From contig JAHCIP010000021.1 of NCBI GenBank assembly GCA_026129165.1, positions 1 to 36,203 of the forward strand: DNA of 36,203 nt. Direction: 5' to 3'. The notes under the pieces were generated by a model. That model was not told where the DNA came from, made no database searches, and was given only the letters and a program-made list of their open reading frames with translations. Below are positions 13,203 to 21,487 of this stretch, in pieces. Numbering within the stretch: position 1 is the stretch's first letter; every line of letters begins with the position of its first letter. A program made the translations under genes and the position numbers. This DNA comes from Anaerolineae bacterium (GTDB taxonomy: Bacteria; Chloroflexota; Anaerolineae; Epilineales; JAHCIE01).

Positions 13203-15645
13203 ATGATCAGCGAAAGACGTTTGGTGCATGAGCTCAAGCAGAAGCGCCGCGAGATGGGACTGACCCAAGAGGTGCTGGGTGGCTTATCGCCGGCTGCTCC
13301 GCCGTCTACATCCGTAAGCTCCGGGCGGACGAGCGCCAAGCCACCCGCCAGGTCGTCAGCAGCTCATAGAAGCCCTCCAGGTGCCCACAAAGCCGACTAC
13401 GCTGCCCTTATCAAGCTCGCGCAAGTCGAGCCAGCCCCGCCTGAACCGCGCCGCCTGGGCAACCTGCCTACCCCCTCACCGCCTTCGTCGGCCGCAGGCG
13501 CGACGTGGCGGCGTCAAGGCGTTGCTCCAGAAGGCCGATGTGCGCTTGGTCACCCTAACCCGGCGTCGGCGGTGTCGGCAAGACACGGCTGGCCATCGAA
13601 AGTCGCGCATCAGCTGACGGACGACCGGCCGCCGTCCCCGTCGGGGACTTCCACAGGTGCCGCCGATGGAAGAGCACAACGACACTCAGCCCTCAGCCCT
13701 CAGCCCTTCCGCGATGGCCTCTACTTCGTCAACCTCGCCCCCTCAGTGACCCACTGCCACTCGTCGTCTCCGCTATTGCGCAGAACCTCGATGTGCGGGA
13801 ACATAGTAGCCAACCCCTCCTGGCTAATCTCAAGGGCTACCTGCGCGACAAACACCTGCTCTTGGTGCTCGATAACTTCGAGCAGCTACTGTCCGCCTCC
13901 GTTGTGACCAATCTCTTGGCTCACGCGCCCAAGCTCAAGGTGCTGGTCACGGTCGCATCCCCCTCCATATCCAGGGCGAGGAGTTTCGTTCCTCCTGGCG
14001 CTGCCCAATATCAAGCAGCTCACATCGGTGAGAGAATGCTGTCGCAGTATCCAGCCGTAGAGCTATTCACGCAGCGAGCGCAGGATGTCAAGCCCGACTT
14101 TGCGCTGATGAGCGGCAATCGCGTGGGCTGTCGCGTATCTGCTATCCGGTTAGACGGCCTACCCTTGCCATTGAGCTAACTCCGCCGTGTACATCAAAGG
14201 TCTTCTCGCCCCAGCCCCTCCTCCAGCGGCGGGCGGCGATTGCCACTCCTGACGAGAGGACCGCGGGACGTGATGGCGCGTCAACAAACCTTGCGCCACC
14301 ATCGATTGGAGCCACGACTTATTGAATGCGAGCGAGAAGACCGTATTTCGGCGGCTGGCAGTATTTGCTGGGGGGCACTCCTAAATCGACCGAGGCTGTC
14401 TGTAAAGCTGATGAGAAACGAGCGAGATCGACGTCCTAGATAGCCTGACGTCACTAGTGGACAAGAACCTTCTGCAGCAGGCTGAGGGGGCCAGACACCG
14501 AGACGCGCTTCACGATATTTGAGACCATTCGTGAGTACGCGATCGAGCGGTTGGCGGAGTGCAGAGGGACCTTCACGCTACGGCAGCGGCATGCGGCGTT
14601 CTATCTGACGTTAGCCGAGCAGGCCGAGGCAAAGCTGGTAGGGAGTGAGCAAGTCGCCTGGCTGGACTGCCTCGAGCGGGAGCATGACAATCTGCGGGCA
14701 GTGCTGGAATGGTGTCAAGCCAGCGGCGAAATAGCCACAGGCATGCGGCTGGCCGGCATGCTTGGCTTGTTCTGGGAAGTGCGGGGCTATCTGAGCGAGG
14801 GCCTCAAGTGGCTTGCAACGTACCTGCAACACGATCATGGGGTGCCACCTATCATCCGAGCGAAAGCGCTCGTGAATGCCGGTATGTTAGCATTTAGGCA
14901 GGCCAACTACACCCACGCCACCGCTTTTCTGGAGGAGGGCGCAGCTCTTTGTCGCAAGATAGGGGATAAAGCCGATCTGGCTCTGGCGAAGCTGTATCAG
15001 GAAAACCTCGCTGTACTACTGGGGGACTTTGACCAAGCCCGCATATTCAATGCGGAGTGCTTGAGCCTTTATCAAGAACTAGGTGACAAAAGGGGTATAG
15101 GGCTGGCTCTCGGTAATCGCGCTATCCCGGCCCTGTTCCAGGGCGAATATGCACTGGCTGTCATACTCTCGGAGCAAGTTTTTTCACTGTTTGAGGAGCA
15201 AGGGGATCTGCGAAGCATAGCTATTTGGGAAGTGATTCTTGGCGGCGCCTTGCTACTCCAAGGCAATTTCAAGCGGGCTGTGACTCTGATAGGCGAAAGC
15301 CTGGTTCTGCAACAGCGCGTGGGCGACAAATGGTTTACGATTTGGAGCTTAATAATGGCTGCCGGCGCGGCGGCAGGGCTCAAGGAGCCGATGAGGGGGG
15401 CGCGGCTACTCGGGGCAGCTGCATCGCTTGGGGAAGCCATAGGAGCCCCGGTCGCCGCCGCCTATCAAGCAGTGTATCAGCAATTCGTAGATAGTATACG
15501 CATCCAACTTACCGAGACTCAGTTCGAGTCTGCCCGAACAGAAGGACAAAAGATGACGTTAGCGCAAGTGGTTCAGTATGCGCTCGAATTGCATACAGAG
15601 GGGGAGACGGACGATACCCTAGCCCCCACGGTTAGAAGACTCTGA
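13203..15645 (+). pseudogene. Decayed XRE-HTH / NB-ARC ATPase / TPR transcription regulator
   Basis: Pieces of one large regulator can be read in order but in all three frames. The HTH region reads SERRLVHELKQKRREMGLTQ (frame of 13203), then SAVYIRKLRADERQA in another frame ending at TAG 13367. Next come ADYAALIKLAQVEP, then TAFVGRRRDVAA, the Walker A piece GVGGVGKTRLAI near 13562, FRDGLYFVNLAP, and LLLVLDNFEQLL (Walker B, about 13858). After these come PLLTRGPRDVMARQQTLR and FRRLAVFAGG, then RFTIFETIREYAIERLAE. From about 14494 the frame stays open to 15645 and encodes an intact TPR region of about 380 residues. At least six frame changes, stops and an 81-base insertion rule out a full-length product. 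It is a paralogue of the intact protein at 17235-20012 (compare YLTLAEQAEAKL with YLTLTEDIEPKL). The TPR part might still be made. Confidence 0.85.
13685..13707 (+). repeat. Heptamer tandem repeat (CTCAGCC)x3
   Basis: Three perfect copies of CTCAGCC plus CT, at the end of an 81-base stretch (about 13626-13706) that has no counterpart in intact paralogues and interrupts the ATPase part of the pseudogene between LTDD and FRDG. Confidence 0.6.
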
Positions 15646-15684
15646 TGAATCGCTCAACGTGTAAAGCCTGTGGTAATTTGCACC

Positions 15685-15713
15685 TTGCAATCCCCCGCCA
15701 ATTCTGATACACT
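15685..15713 (+). promoter_or_regulatory. Promoter of the double-cupin gene
   Basis: TTGCAA (15685-15690), a 17-base spacer and TACACT (15708-15713), 31 bases before the ATG, with AAGGGGGG as the ribosome-binding site. Confidence 0.5.
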
Positions 15714-15744
15714 GACGACTGCTATATCCACTAAGGGGGGCACG

Positions 15745-16611
15745 ATGCGGAGATACCTGCTCGGTTTGGTAGCGGTCGTTCTGGGTCTGGTGTGGGCGAT
15801 GCCAGGGGTGGCGCTGGGCCAGCAGGCCTGGACCGCGCCCATGGTGTTCAGCCAGGAGACGTATGAGGTAACGGGCCAGCCGGCCCAGTTCGACCTTGTC
15901 CAGCGCGTGATTGACTTCCCGCCCGGCAGTGGGACGCCTTTGCATACACACAGCGGCCCGCAGTTTGCCGTCGTCCTCGCGGGCGACCTGGCCTATCGCA
16001 TCTACGGCAAAGACGACGTCTATAAGCCCGGCAAGGCCTGGATGGAGCCGACCGGCGAGCAGCATCTGGGGCGCAACACCACGACGACGAATACGCGGCT
16101 GGTGGCGGCGGGGCTGATCCCCACCGGCGCCCCTTTGACTAACAACCTGGAACCCATGCCGGCCGGGCTGCTCCCGCTGGTCGTTCCCATCCAGACGACC
16201 TTCCCGGTGACGAACTCGCCCAGCCAGTTCAGTGTCGTCCAGCGCGTCGTGGACTTTCCGCCGGGCACGGGCATCGGCCTCCACTTCCACGGTGGGAACC
16301 AGTATGTCACCGTGATAGAGGGGGAGCTTACATTACAGATGAATGGTGTGACGCGGGTCTACAAGCCGGGCGAGAGTTGGGTGGAGCCGGCCAACGTCAT
16401 CCATACCGGCGGCAACAACGGGGCGACGACGGCGCGCATCATGACCACTGCGTTGGTCCCGCCGGGCAAGGCCTATTCCACGTTGGTCGAGGCCCCCGCC
16501 GCCATGCCGGTCACGGGCGGCGCGCCCCTGTACCTGGCCTGGCTGTTGGTCGGGGCGGCGGCGTTTGCTCTGGGCGTCGGGTTGAAAGGCTATCGGCTGC
16601 GCCGCCGCTAA
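15745..16611 (+). CDS. Secreted double-cupin protein with LPXTG-like MPVTGG anchor
   Basis: A 288-residue exported protein. The signal peptide is MRRYLLGLVAVVLGLVWAMPG, with cleavage likely after ALG (25). Two tandem cupin domains follow. The first has H67, H69, Q73 and H107, the second H180, H182, Q186 and H220, so the usual metal ligands H-H-E-H become H-H-Q-H in both. The two halves are clearly duplicates (QFDLVQRVIDFPPGSG against QFSVVQRVVDFPPGTG). The C-terminus is MPVTGG (254-259), a hydrophobic span and RLRRR, which matches a sortase-type sorting signal. No sortase lies nearby. The start at 15745 is chosen over the longer frame from 15670 because of the signal peptide and AAGGGGGG. The function may be an oxidoreductase, isomerase or ligand-binding surface protein, and it cannot be narrowed. 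Confidence 0.85.
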   Translation: MRRYLLGLVAVVLGLVWAMPGVALGQQAWTAPMVFSQETYEVTGQPAQFDLVQRVIDFPPGSGTPLHTHSGPQFAVVLAGDLAYRIYGKDDVYKPGKAWMEPTGEQHLGRNTTTTNTRLVAAGLIPTGAPLTNNLEPMPAGLLPLVVPIQTTFPVTNSPSQFSVVQRVVDFPPGTGIGLHFHGGNQYVTVIEGELTLQMNGVTRVYKPGESWVEPANVIHTGGNNGATTARIMTTALVPPGKAYSTLVEAPAAMPVTGGAPLYLAWLLVGAAAFALGVGLKGYRLRRR

Positions 16612-16637
16612 GATAGACCACAGTCGCCTAGCAGTGG

Positions 16638-17204
16638 TCAGGGACGGTTCTTCTCGATCAAGGGCAGCGACGACGAGTAGCTGTAGCCCACCCGGACCCG
16701 CGATAGAGTCAATCCCCGGTTCGAGGCGGAGGGCGCCGGCAACTGCAACTCCACAAAGTAGCCGTAGCGCTCGTTGTCCACAACCGATCGCGCTGCATTT
16801 GTCGTCGTCGATAGCTCAAAGTCACTTGTCGCACCCGTACTGTCGAGGGAGGCGATTTCCTCGATGAAGCCGCGACCGCCGTACGCCCGGTAAAAGGTGA
16901 CTTGGAGGATGTTGCTCGGGTCGTCGTCGTAGCCCAACAGAGTCATCTGGTTGAGGCGTGCCCCCTGGGGTAGATACACCGGTGCAACAAAGAATCCAGT
17001 GCCGCTTTCGGTCCGTACCTGCATGTGGAAGTACCGAAAGTTGGTGGTGGAAAATTGAGGCTGGAAGGCGGGGCCGGGGACACTGGCGTACCCCGGCCCG
17101 CCGTCTGTGGCGGCCGACGCCGCGCCCCATACCATGACAGCCAGCGCAACGACCCCTAGCCCAAGAGACACAGCCCACAGCACCTTGCGTCGTCCAAGCA
17201 TCAT
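16638..17204 (-). CDS. Secreted protein of unknown function
   Basis: A 188-residue protein beginning with two Met and a signal peptide (MLGRRKVLWAVSLGLGVVALAVMVWGAASAA, cleavage near residue 31). The mature part is rich in predicted beta strands with aromatic and Gly/Ser residues, for example FRYFHMQVRTES, YGYFVELQLPAP and LSRVRVGYSYS. It looks like a compact beta-sandwich acting outside the cell. I do not recognise a family. GAGGAGG lies 2 bases from the first ATG and 5 from the second (17201), so the second may be the true start. It is convergent with the cupin gene (26-base gap, with a 6-bp weak stem) and lies downstream of nothing else on its strand except the cyclase gene's opposite end. 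Confidence 0.75.
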   Translation of the reverse strand: MMLGRRKVLWAVSLGLGVVALAVMVWGAASAATDGGPGYASVPGPAFQPQFSTTNFRYFHMQVRTESGTGFFVAPVYLPQGARLNQMTLLGYDDDPSNILQVTFYRAYGGRGFIEEIASLDSTGATSDFELSTTTNAARSVVDNERYGYFVELQLPAPSASNRGLTLSRVRVGYSYSSSLPLIEKNRP

Positions 17205-17234
17205 AACCTCCTCAGTCAGTACGGTATAAGTCCC

Positions 17235-20012
17235 TCAAACGGGTATGGGCTGGGCGCCGGCCTCCAAGGCATAGGCAACCGCGGCGTCCAGCGTCATCGC
17301 CTGGCCCTCTATCCAGGCAGCCTGAAACGCGGCCTCGCCCAGCTGGCTGTGGAGGGTGGCCTGGGTCTGTTCATAGCCCGCCTGGTCGGACGGGTCCAGA
17401 TGGCTGCCGATCGCATCCAGCAGCGTTTGGGCGGCTCCAGCCAGGCGGGCCGCCTGCCTCAGTTCACCTCGACAGGCCAACAACTCAGCGCAGATAGCGA
17501 AGCTTGAGGCCAGACCCCACTTGTTGCCCAATTCGTTGAACAGCATCACCCCTCGGCGGGTATAGGTCATGGCTTCGAGAGGGCGCCCGCACCGCTGGGC
17601 GGCGATGGCCAGGTTGACCGACTCGATGGCCATTCCTGAGATGTCCCCCGTCTGCTCAAAGTAGAGCAGATTGTCGCGGGATAAAGCAGCGGCTTGCTCA
17701 TAGTCACCGCGCACCCGCGCGCATTCACCGAGTTGGGACAACGCGCAGGCCGTGGTAGTCGGACTTCGCGCCTCTTGTGGCATCTCCAACGCCGCTCGGA
17801 GGAGCATCTCGCCTTGCTGATGGTCGCCCCTCAGTACAGCCAGGCCCCCCAGGTTGACCAGGGCCAGGGACACACCCCAGGCATCCCCCCCCTTCTGGTA
17901 GAGGTCGCGGCTTTGCTCGAGGAACGACTGGGCGCGAGGGTAATCCCCCAGGCGTACAGCCTGGACGCCCAGGTTATTGAGGGCGAAGGCCATGCCGCGC
18001 CTATCATCGAGGGCGCTGAAGAGTTGGTACGCCTGTTGGTGTAGCTCCGTCGCCTGGCGATAATCGCACTGTGAATAGACGAGGGAGCCAAGCGCGGAGA
18101 GCGCCCGCGCCTGTAAGTGGCTTAACGCCTTCGACTCTCCCCTCGGCATCGCCAAAACAGAGCGCAGCCAGCCGATACCCTCTGTGGTGTGGCCGTGCAA
18201 ATACCAGAAGCGTCCCAGGGCCGCTACCAGCCGGAGCGCCAGCAGCGCCTGATCGCCGTTTACCACCCACGCCAGAGCCGCCCTCAGGTTGTCGCTTTCG
18301 CGCGCCAGACAGGACACCCACTCAATTTCGTCAGGCCCCTCCAGCTTCGGCTCTATATCTTCGGTGAGGGTCAGGTAATACTCGGCGTGCCGCTGGCGTT
18401 CGTCGTCCTCCTCGCCGCTCTCCGCCAGGCGCTCAAGGGCGAACTCGCGGATCGTTTCCAGCATGCGAAAGCGCGCCTCCCCGTTCGGCTCCTCCTCTTG
18501 CCGCAGCAGGCTCTTGTCCACCAGGGACGACACGCCTTCCAGGGCGTCGAGGGTCGGGTCAAAGTCGCCATCGCAGATGTGTTCCGCCGCCTCCAGAGTA
18601 CATCCGCCGGCAAAGACCGCCAGGCGTCGAAACAGCTTTTGTTCACTGGCGTCCAGGAGGTCGTAGCTCCAAAGAATGGCGCTGCGCAATGTCTGTTGGC
18701 GCGTGGGGAGGTCGGATAGGCCGCCGGTCAGGAACTTCAGGCTGCTCGACAAGCGGGCGAGGATCGCCTTGAGGGGGAGCGTTCGGATTCGCGCTGCCGC
18801 CAACTCAATCGCCAGCGGCAGGCCATCCAGGTGACAACAAATCGCGGCGACCAGCGGCGCGTTCTCAGGGGTGAGCGCGAAGTCAGGCCGGGCGCTAGCG
18901 GCGCGTTGCACAAACAACTCGATGGCTGGATAGGCGGAGAGGTTAGTGGATACAGGCTGGTGTAGATCGGGCAGTGGCAGGGGGGCGACCGGGAAGACCT
19001 GCTCGCCCCGCACGTGCAGGACCGTTCGGCTCGTTACGAGAAGCTTGAGGTGAGGGACGGCTGCAAGCAAGCTCGTGACCAGAGGAACGGCCGCGAGCGC
19101 CTGCTCAAAGTTGTCGAGAATCAACAGCGTGTGCTTGGGACGCAGGTAGTCCTCCAGGCAACTCAGTAGAGATTGTTTACCTACCTCGCGGACAGCCAGG
19201 GTCTGGGCGATGGCGGCGACCACCAGACATGGGTCAGTGACGGGCGCCAGATTGACAAAAAACACACCGTCCGCGAAGTGGTCGAGGACATCCCCGGCCA
19301 CCTGCACACTCAGCCGGGTCTTGCCTACGCCACCGGGTCCGGTGAGGGTGATTAAGCGAACCGTCTCGCGCAGGAGTAGCTCTTGCAGGGCGGCCAGTTC
19401 CGCCGTGCGGCCAATGAGGGGCGTGAGTTGGGTGGGAATATTGTTGGGTCGAGCGTCAAGCGTCTTGAGAGGCGGGAAGTCGGCGGGCAGTGTTGGACTG
19501 ACAAGCTGATAGATGTGTTCAGAGCGAACGAGGTCGCGCAGGCGGTGCTCGCCCCTGTCTAGCAGGTCCACATTGGCGGGCAGGTGGTCGCGGACCAGGG
19601 TAGACAGGGTTTCGGAGAGTAGAACCTGCCCGCCGTGTCCCGCCGCCAGGAGGCGAGCGACCCGGTTGACCGGCGCCCCGAAGTAGTCCCCGTCGCGCTC
19701 ATCCGTGACGCCAGCATGCAGCGCCATGCGAACCCGGATGGTCCCGATCTCGCCCCACGCCTCACCGGCCAGGCTCGTCTGGACGGCCAACGCGGCGGCC
19801 AGGGCGTCTGGCGCCCGCGCGAACGCGGCGCAGAACGCATCCCCGATCGTCTTGAAGATGTAGCCGTGGTGGGTTTCGATGGTCTGCCGCAGAATGGCGT
19901 CGTGACGCGCCAGGGCGGCGGGCATGGCATCCGGATAGCGTTCCCAAAGCTGGGTGCTGCCCTGAATATCGGTAAACAGGAAGGTGACGGTACCGGTAGG
20001 TGGAGCAGGCAT
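17235..20012 (-). CDS. Class III nucleotidyl cyclase / NB-ARC ATPase / TPR regulator
   Basis: A 925-residue multidomain signalling protein. Residues 5-170 are a class III cyclase domain with metal-binding D15 (FTDIQGST) and D58 (IGDAF), K54 for adenine recognition, and the catalytic N116 and R120 (VNRVAR). It therefore looks active and should make cyclic AMP. Residues about 195-450 form a STAND/NB-ARC ATPase with Walker A GPGGVGKT (225-232) and Walker B LLILDN (296-301), then LPLAIELAAARIR and a winged-helix part ending at ETIREFALERLAE. Residues about 520-915 are TPR repeats that probably sense a partner. It resembles other cyclase-STAND-TPR proteins with no HTH. GGAGGAGG precedes the ATG by 6 bases. 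The promoter is at 20087-20115, next to an inserted IS element. Confidence 0.92.
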   Translation of the reverse strand: MPAPPTGTVTFLFTDIQGSTQLWERYPDAMPAALARHDAILRQTIETHHGYIFKTIGDAFCAAFARAPDALAAALAVQTSLAGEAWGEIGTIRVRMALHAGVTDERDGDYFGAPVNRVARLLAAGHGGQVLLSETLSTLVRDHLPANVDLLDRGEHRLRDLVRSEHIYQLVSPTLPADFPPLKTLDARPNNIPTQLTPLIGRTAELAALQELLLRETVRLITLTGPGGVGKTRLSVQVAGDVLDHFADGVFFVNLAPVTDPCLVVAAIAQTLAVREVGKQSLLSCLEDYLRPKHTLLILDNFEQALAAVPLVTSLLAAVPHLKLLVTSRTVLHVRGEQVFPVAPLPLPDLHQPVSTNLSAYPAIELFVQRAASARPDFALTPENAPLVAAICCHLDGLPLAIELAAARIRTLPLKAILARLSSSLKFLTGGLSDLPTRQQTLRSAILWSYDLLDASEQKLFRRLAVFAGGCTLEAAEHICDGDFDPTLDALEGVSSLVDKSLLRQEEEPNGEARFRMLETIREFALERLAESGEEDDERQRHAEYYLTLTEDIEPKLEGPDEIEWVSCLARESDNLRAALAWVVNGDQALLALRLVAALGRFWYLHGHTTEGIGWLRSVLAMPRGESKALSHLQARALSALGSLVYSQCDYRQATELHQQAYQLFSALDDRRGMAFALNNLGVQAVRLGDYPRAQSFLEQSRDLYQKGGDAWGVSLALVNLGGLAVLRGDHQQGEMLLRAALEMPQEARSPTTTACALSQLGECARVRGDYEQAAALSRDNLLYFEQTGDISGMAIESVNLAIAAQRCGRPLEAMTYTRRGVMLFNELGNKWGLASSFAICAELLACRGELRQAARLAGAAQTLLDAIGSHLDPSDQAGYEQTQATLHSQLGEAAFQAAWIEGQAMTLDAAVAYALEAGAQPIPV

Positions 20013-20086
20013 TGGCGACCTCCTCCGCTGATGGCTCCATTGCCTCCAGGGGCGGCGACCGGCGTTCGTCTTCGGGCTTCACTTCC

Positions 20087-20115
20087 AGTATACACCATTT
20101 CGCCTGTTTCGTCTA
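20087..20115 (-). promoter_or_regulatory. Promoter of the cyclase/STAND gene
   Basis: Minus strand TAGACG (20110-20115), a 17-base spacer and TATACT (20087-20092), 74 bases before the ATG. The IS end at 20134 is only 18 bases upstream of the -35 box, so any native sequence above -55 has been displaced. Confidence 0.5.
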
Positions 20116-20133
20116 TAGGGTGAAGCCAGGCCT

Positions 20134-21373
20134 CAGGGCGATTGCATCAAAAGAGGTCAGGGGGTCAAGACCTTAAGGAGATAGTCGGTGTCCCAGGCGG
20201 CCTTGAGACGCTTGCCGTGAATGCCGCGCTTGGCCGTCTTCTCGCGTTGGAGTAGATTGAGGGCGATAGGGCGTAGCACCACCAAGTTCTCTGGGCCATG
20301 CCCCACACGGACGCGACTGTCATCTTCGCGAAAACTCACGTCCAACACCCAATGCAGGCTGTTTTCGATCCGCCAATGGCGGCGGATCGCCCGTCCCAGC
20401 CGCTGGGCTGGCGTCGTCAAGGAGGTGATGAAGTAATGGTGGCCGACTTCGACCTTAGCTCCAATATGACGCTCGGCCCGTACCAACACCACCGCATGTA
20501 GGTTAGGCCAGCGCTGCTTGGGGTTGAGATAGCTGAGCCAGTCAGGGTCGGTGACCATCCAGACCTCGCGGATCTCCAGCCGACCGTGGCCTTTGGACAC
20601 CGAGCGATGATAGTCAGTCTGCCACGTCGCCCAGTCGGACGTGCTGCGGCGCTCGAACAAATCCGTCAGGTCTGCCGCGAGCGTGGGCTGATTGTCTTTG
20701 ACGGCTAGGATGTAGTCAGCCCCCTGGTCGACAATGGTTTGAGCAATCTCGGTCTGGCAGCCCATGGCATCGAGGGTCACGAGGCAGCCCTTGAGGGCCA
20801 GCAGCTTGAGCAGTTCAGGCACCGCCTCAATCTCGTTACTGTCGGCTTCGACACGGCGTTGACCCAGCACCAGCCGATTGTGGGTCGCCCAGGCGCTAAT
20901 CATTCGTCGCGCGGCGTGGCCGTGATGCGTGTCATACGAGCCTCGCGCCAGCTTCCCATCCACCGCCACCACCTGGCCCGCCGTCAAGCTCGCCACCGTC
21001 GCCACCCAGGCCCCGAACGCCGCCTGGAACTGCTGGGGGGCAAGGCGGGCGAAGACCCGCCCGAAGGTGTCATGGGAGGGAATGCCGTGAGGCAGGTCCA
21101 GAAACCTCTCCAGCCAGGCTCGATGACTGCTACCCCATTCAGCAATGTCCACCCAGCTATTGGCCCCCGCGATGGTACCACAAATGGCAATCACGATGAT
21201 ATCCAGCAGCCGATGCTCTTTACTCCGCTCGATGCGTGGGTCGCGGACGGCCCGAAAGTGGTGCTTCAGGTCAGCGGTCGGGTCAGGCATGGCGATCTCC
21301 TGCTAGGTCGGCGATGGCTCCCCACAGCTTACCCTGTTTTGTCCTCCCGTCCACTTTTGATGCAATCGCCCTG
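20134..21373 (-). mobile_element. Complete ISAs1-family insertion sequence (1240 bp)
   Basis: Perfect 20-base terminal inverted repeats bound the element: the left end at 20134-20153 begins CAGGGCGATTGCATC, and the right end at 21354-21373 is its exact complement. A single intact transposase fills it. No direct repeat of 8-10 bases is visible in the flanks (GCCAGGCCT on the left, CCCGTTTGA on the right), so the target duplication was lost or the flanks have been rearranged. Confidence 0.9.
20157..21290 (-). CDS. ISAs1-family DDE transposase
   Basis: A 377-residue transposase of normal family length. The N-terminal part LKHHFRAVRDPRIERSKEHRLLDIIVIAICGTI is the conserved DUF4096-like region of ISAs1/H-repeat elements. 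The DDE triad can be placed at D111 (VAVDGK), D174 (LVTLDAMGCQ) and E309 (RHWRIENSLHWVLDVSFREDDSR). It cuts and joins the element ends as a protein-DNA complex in the cytoplasm. AGGAG lies 8 bases before the ATG. The frame is undamaged, so the element is probably still mobile. It lies wholly within the terminal repeats. Confidence 0.95.
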   Translation of the reverse strand: MPDPTADLKHHFRAVRDPRIERSKEHRLLDIIVIAICGTIAGANSWVDIAEWGSSHRAWLERFLDLPHGIPSHDTFGRVFARLAPQQFQAAFGAWVATVASLTAGQVVAVDGKLARGSYDTHHGHAARRMISAWATHNRLVLGQRRVEADSNEIEAVPELLKLLALKGCLVTLDAMGCQTEIAQTIVDQGADYILAVKDNQPTLAADLTDLFERRSTSDWATWQTDYHRSVSKGHGRLEIREVWMVTDPDWLSYLNPKQRWPNLHAVVLVRAERHIGAKVEVGHHYFITSLTTPAQRLGRAIRRHWRIENSLHWVLDVSFREDDSRVRVGHGPENLVVLRPIALNLLQREKTAKRGIHGKRLKAAWDTDYLLKVLTP

Positions 21374-21391
21374 CCCGTTTGAGAAGCGTCC

Positions 21392-21420
21392 TTGACAGCT
21401 TTGGCGGAACCTGATATAAT
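21392..21420 (+). promoter_or_regulatory. Perfect consensus sigma-70 promoter
   Basis: TTGACA (21392-21397), 17 bases, TATAAT (21415-21420). It begins 19 bases after the IS right end and is followed at once by the palindromic operator at 21424-21442. It should drive the GntR-permease-binding protein-aminotransferase operon. Confidence 0.8.
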
Positions 21421-21423
21421 GGC

Positions 21424-21442
21424 TGGTATGCTGGTCATACCA
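21424..21442 (+). promoter_or_regulatory. GntR/FadR-type operator
   Basis: TGGTATG (21424-21430) and CATACCA (21436-21442) form a perfect inverted repeat with a 5-base centre. Inside it, TGGT-CAT-ACCA (21432-21442) fits the known FadR-subfamily consensus TnGTnnnACnA. The site covers the transcription start just downstream of the -10 box, ideal for autorepression by the GntR protein encoded next. Confidence 0.75.
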
Positions 21443-21487
21443 CCATAATAGCAGGTCACACGGTCAGAGGAGAAGGTGAGAGTGGGG

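Noticed and set aside
16616..16639. Hairpin GACCAC/GTGGTC between the cupin and secreted genes as terminator
   Set aside because: Only 6 base pairs, a 12-base loop and no T-tract.
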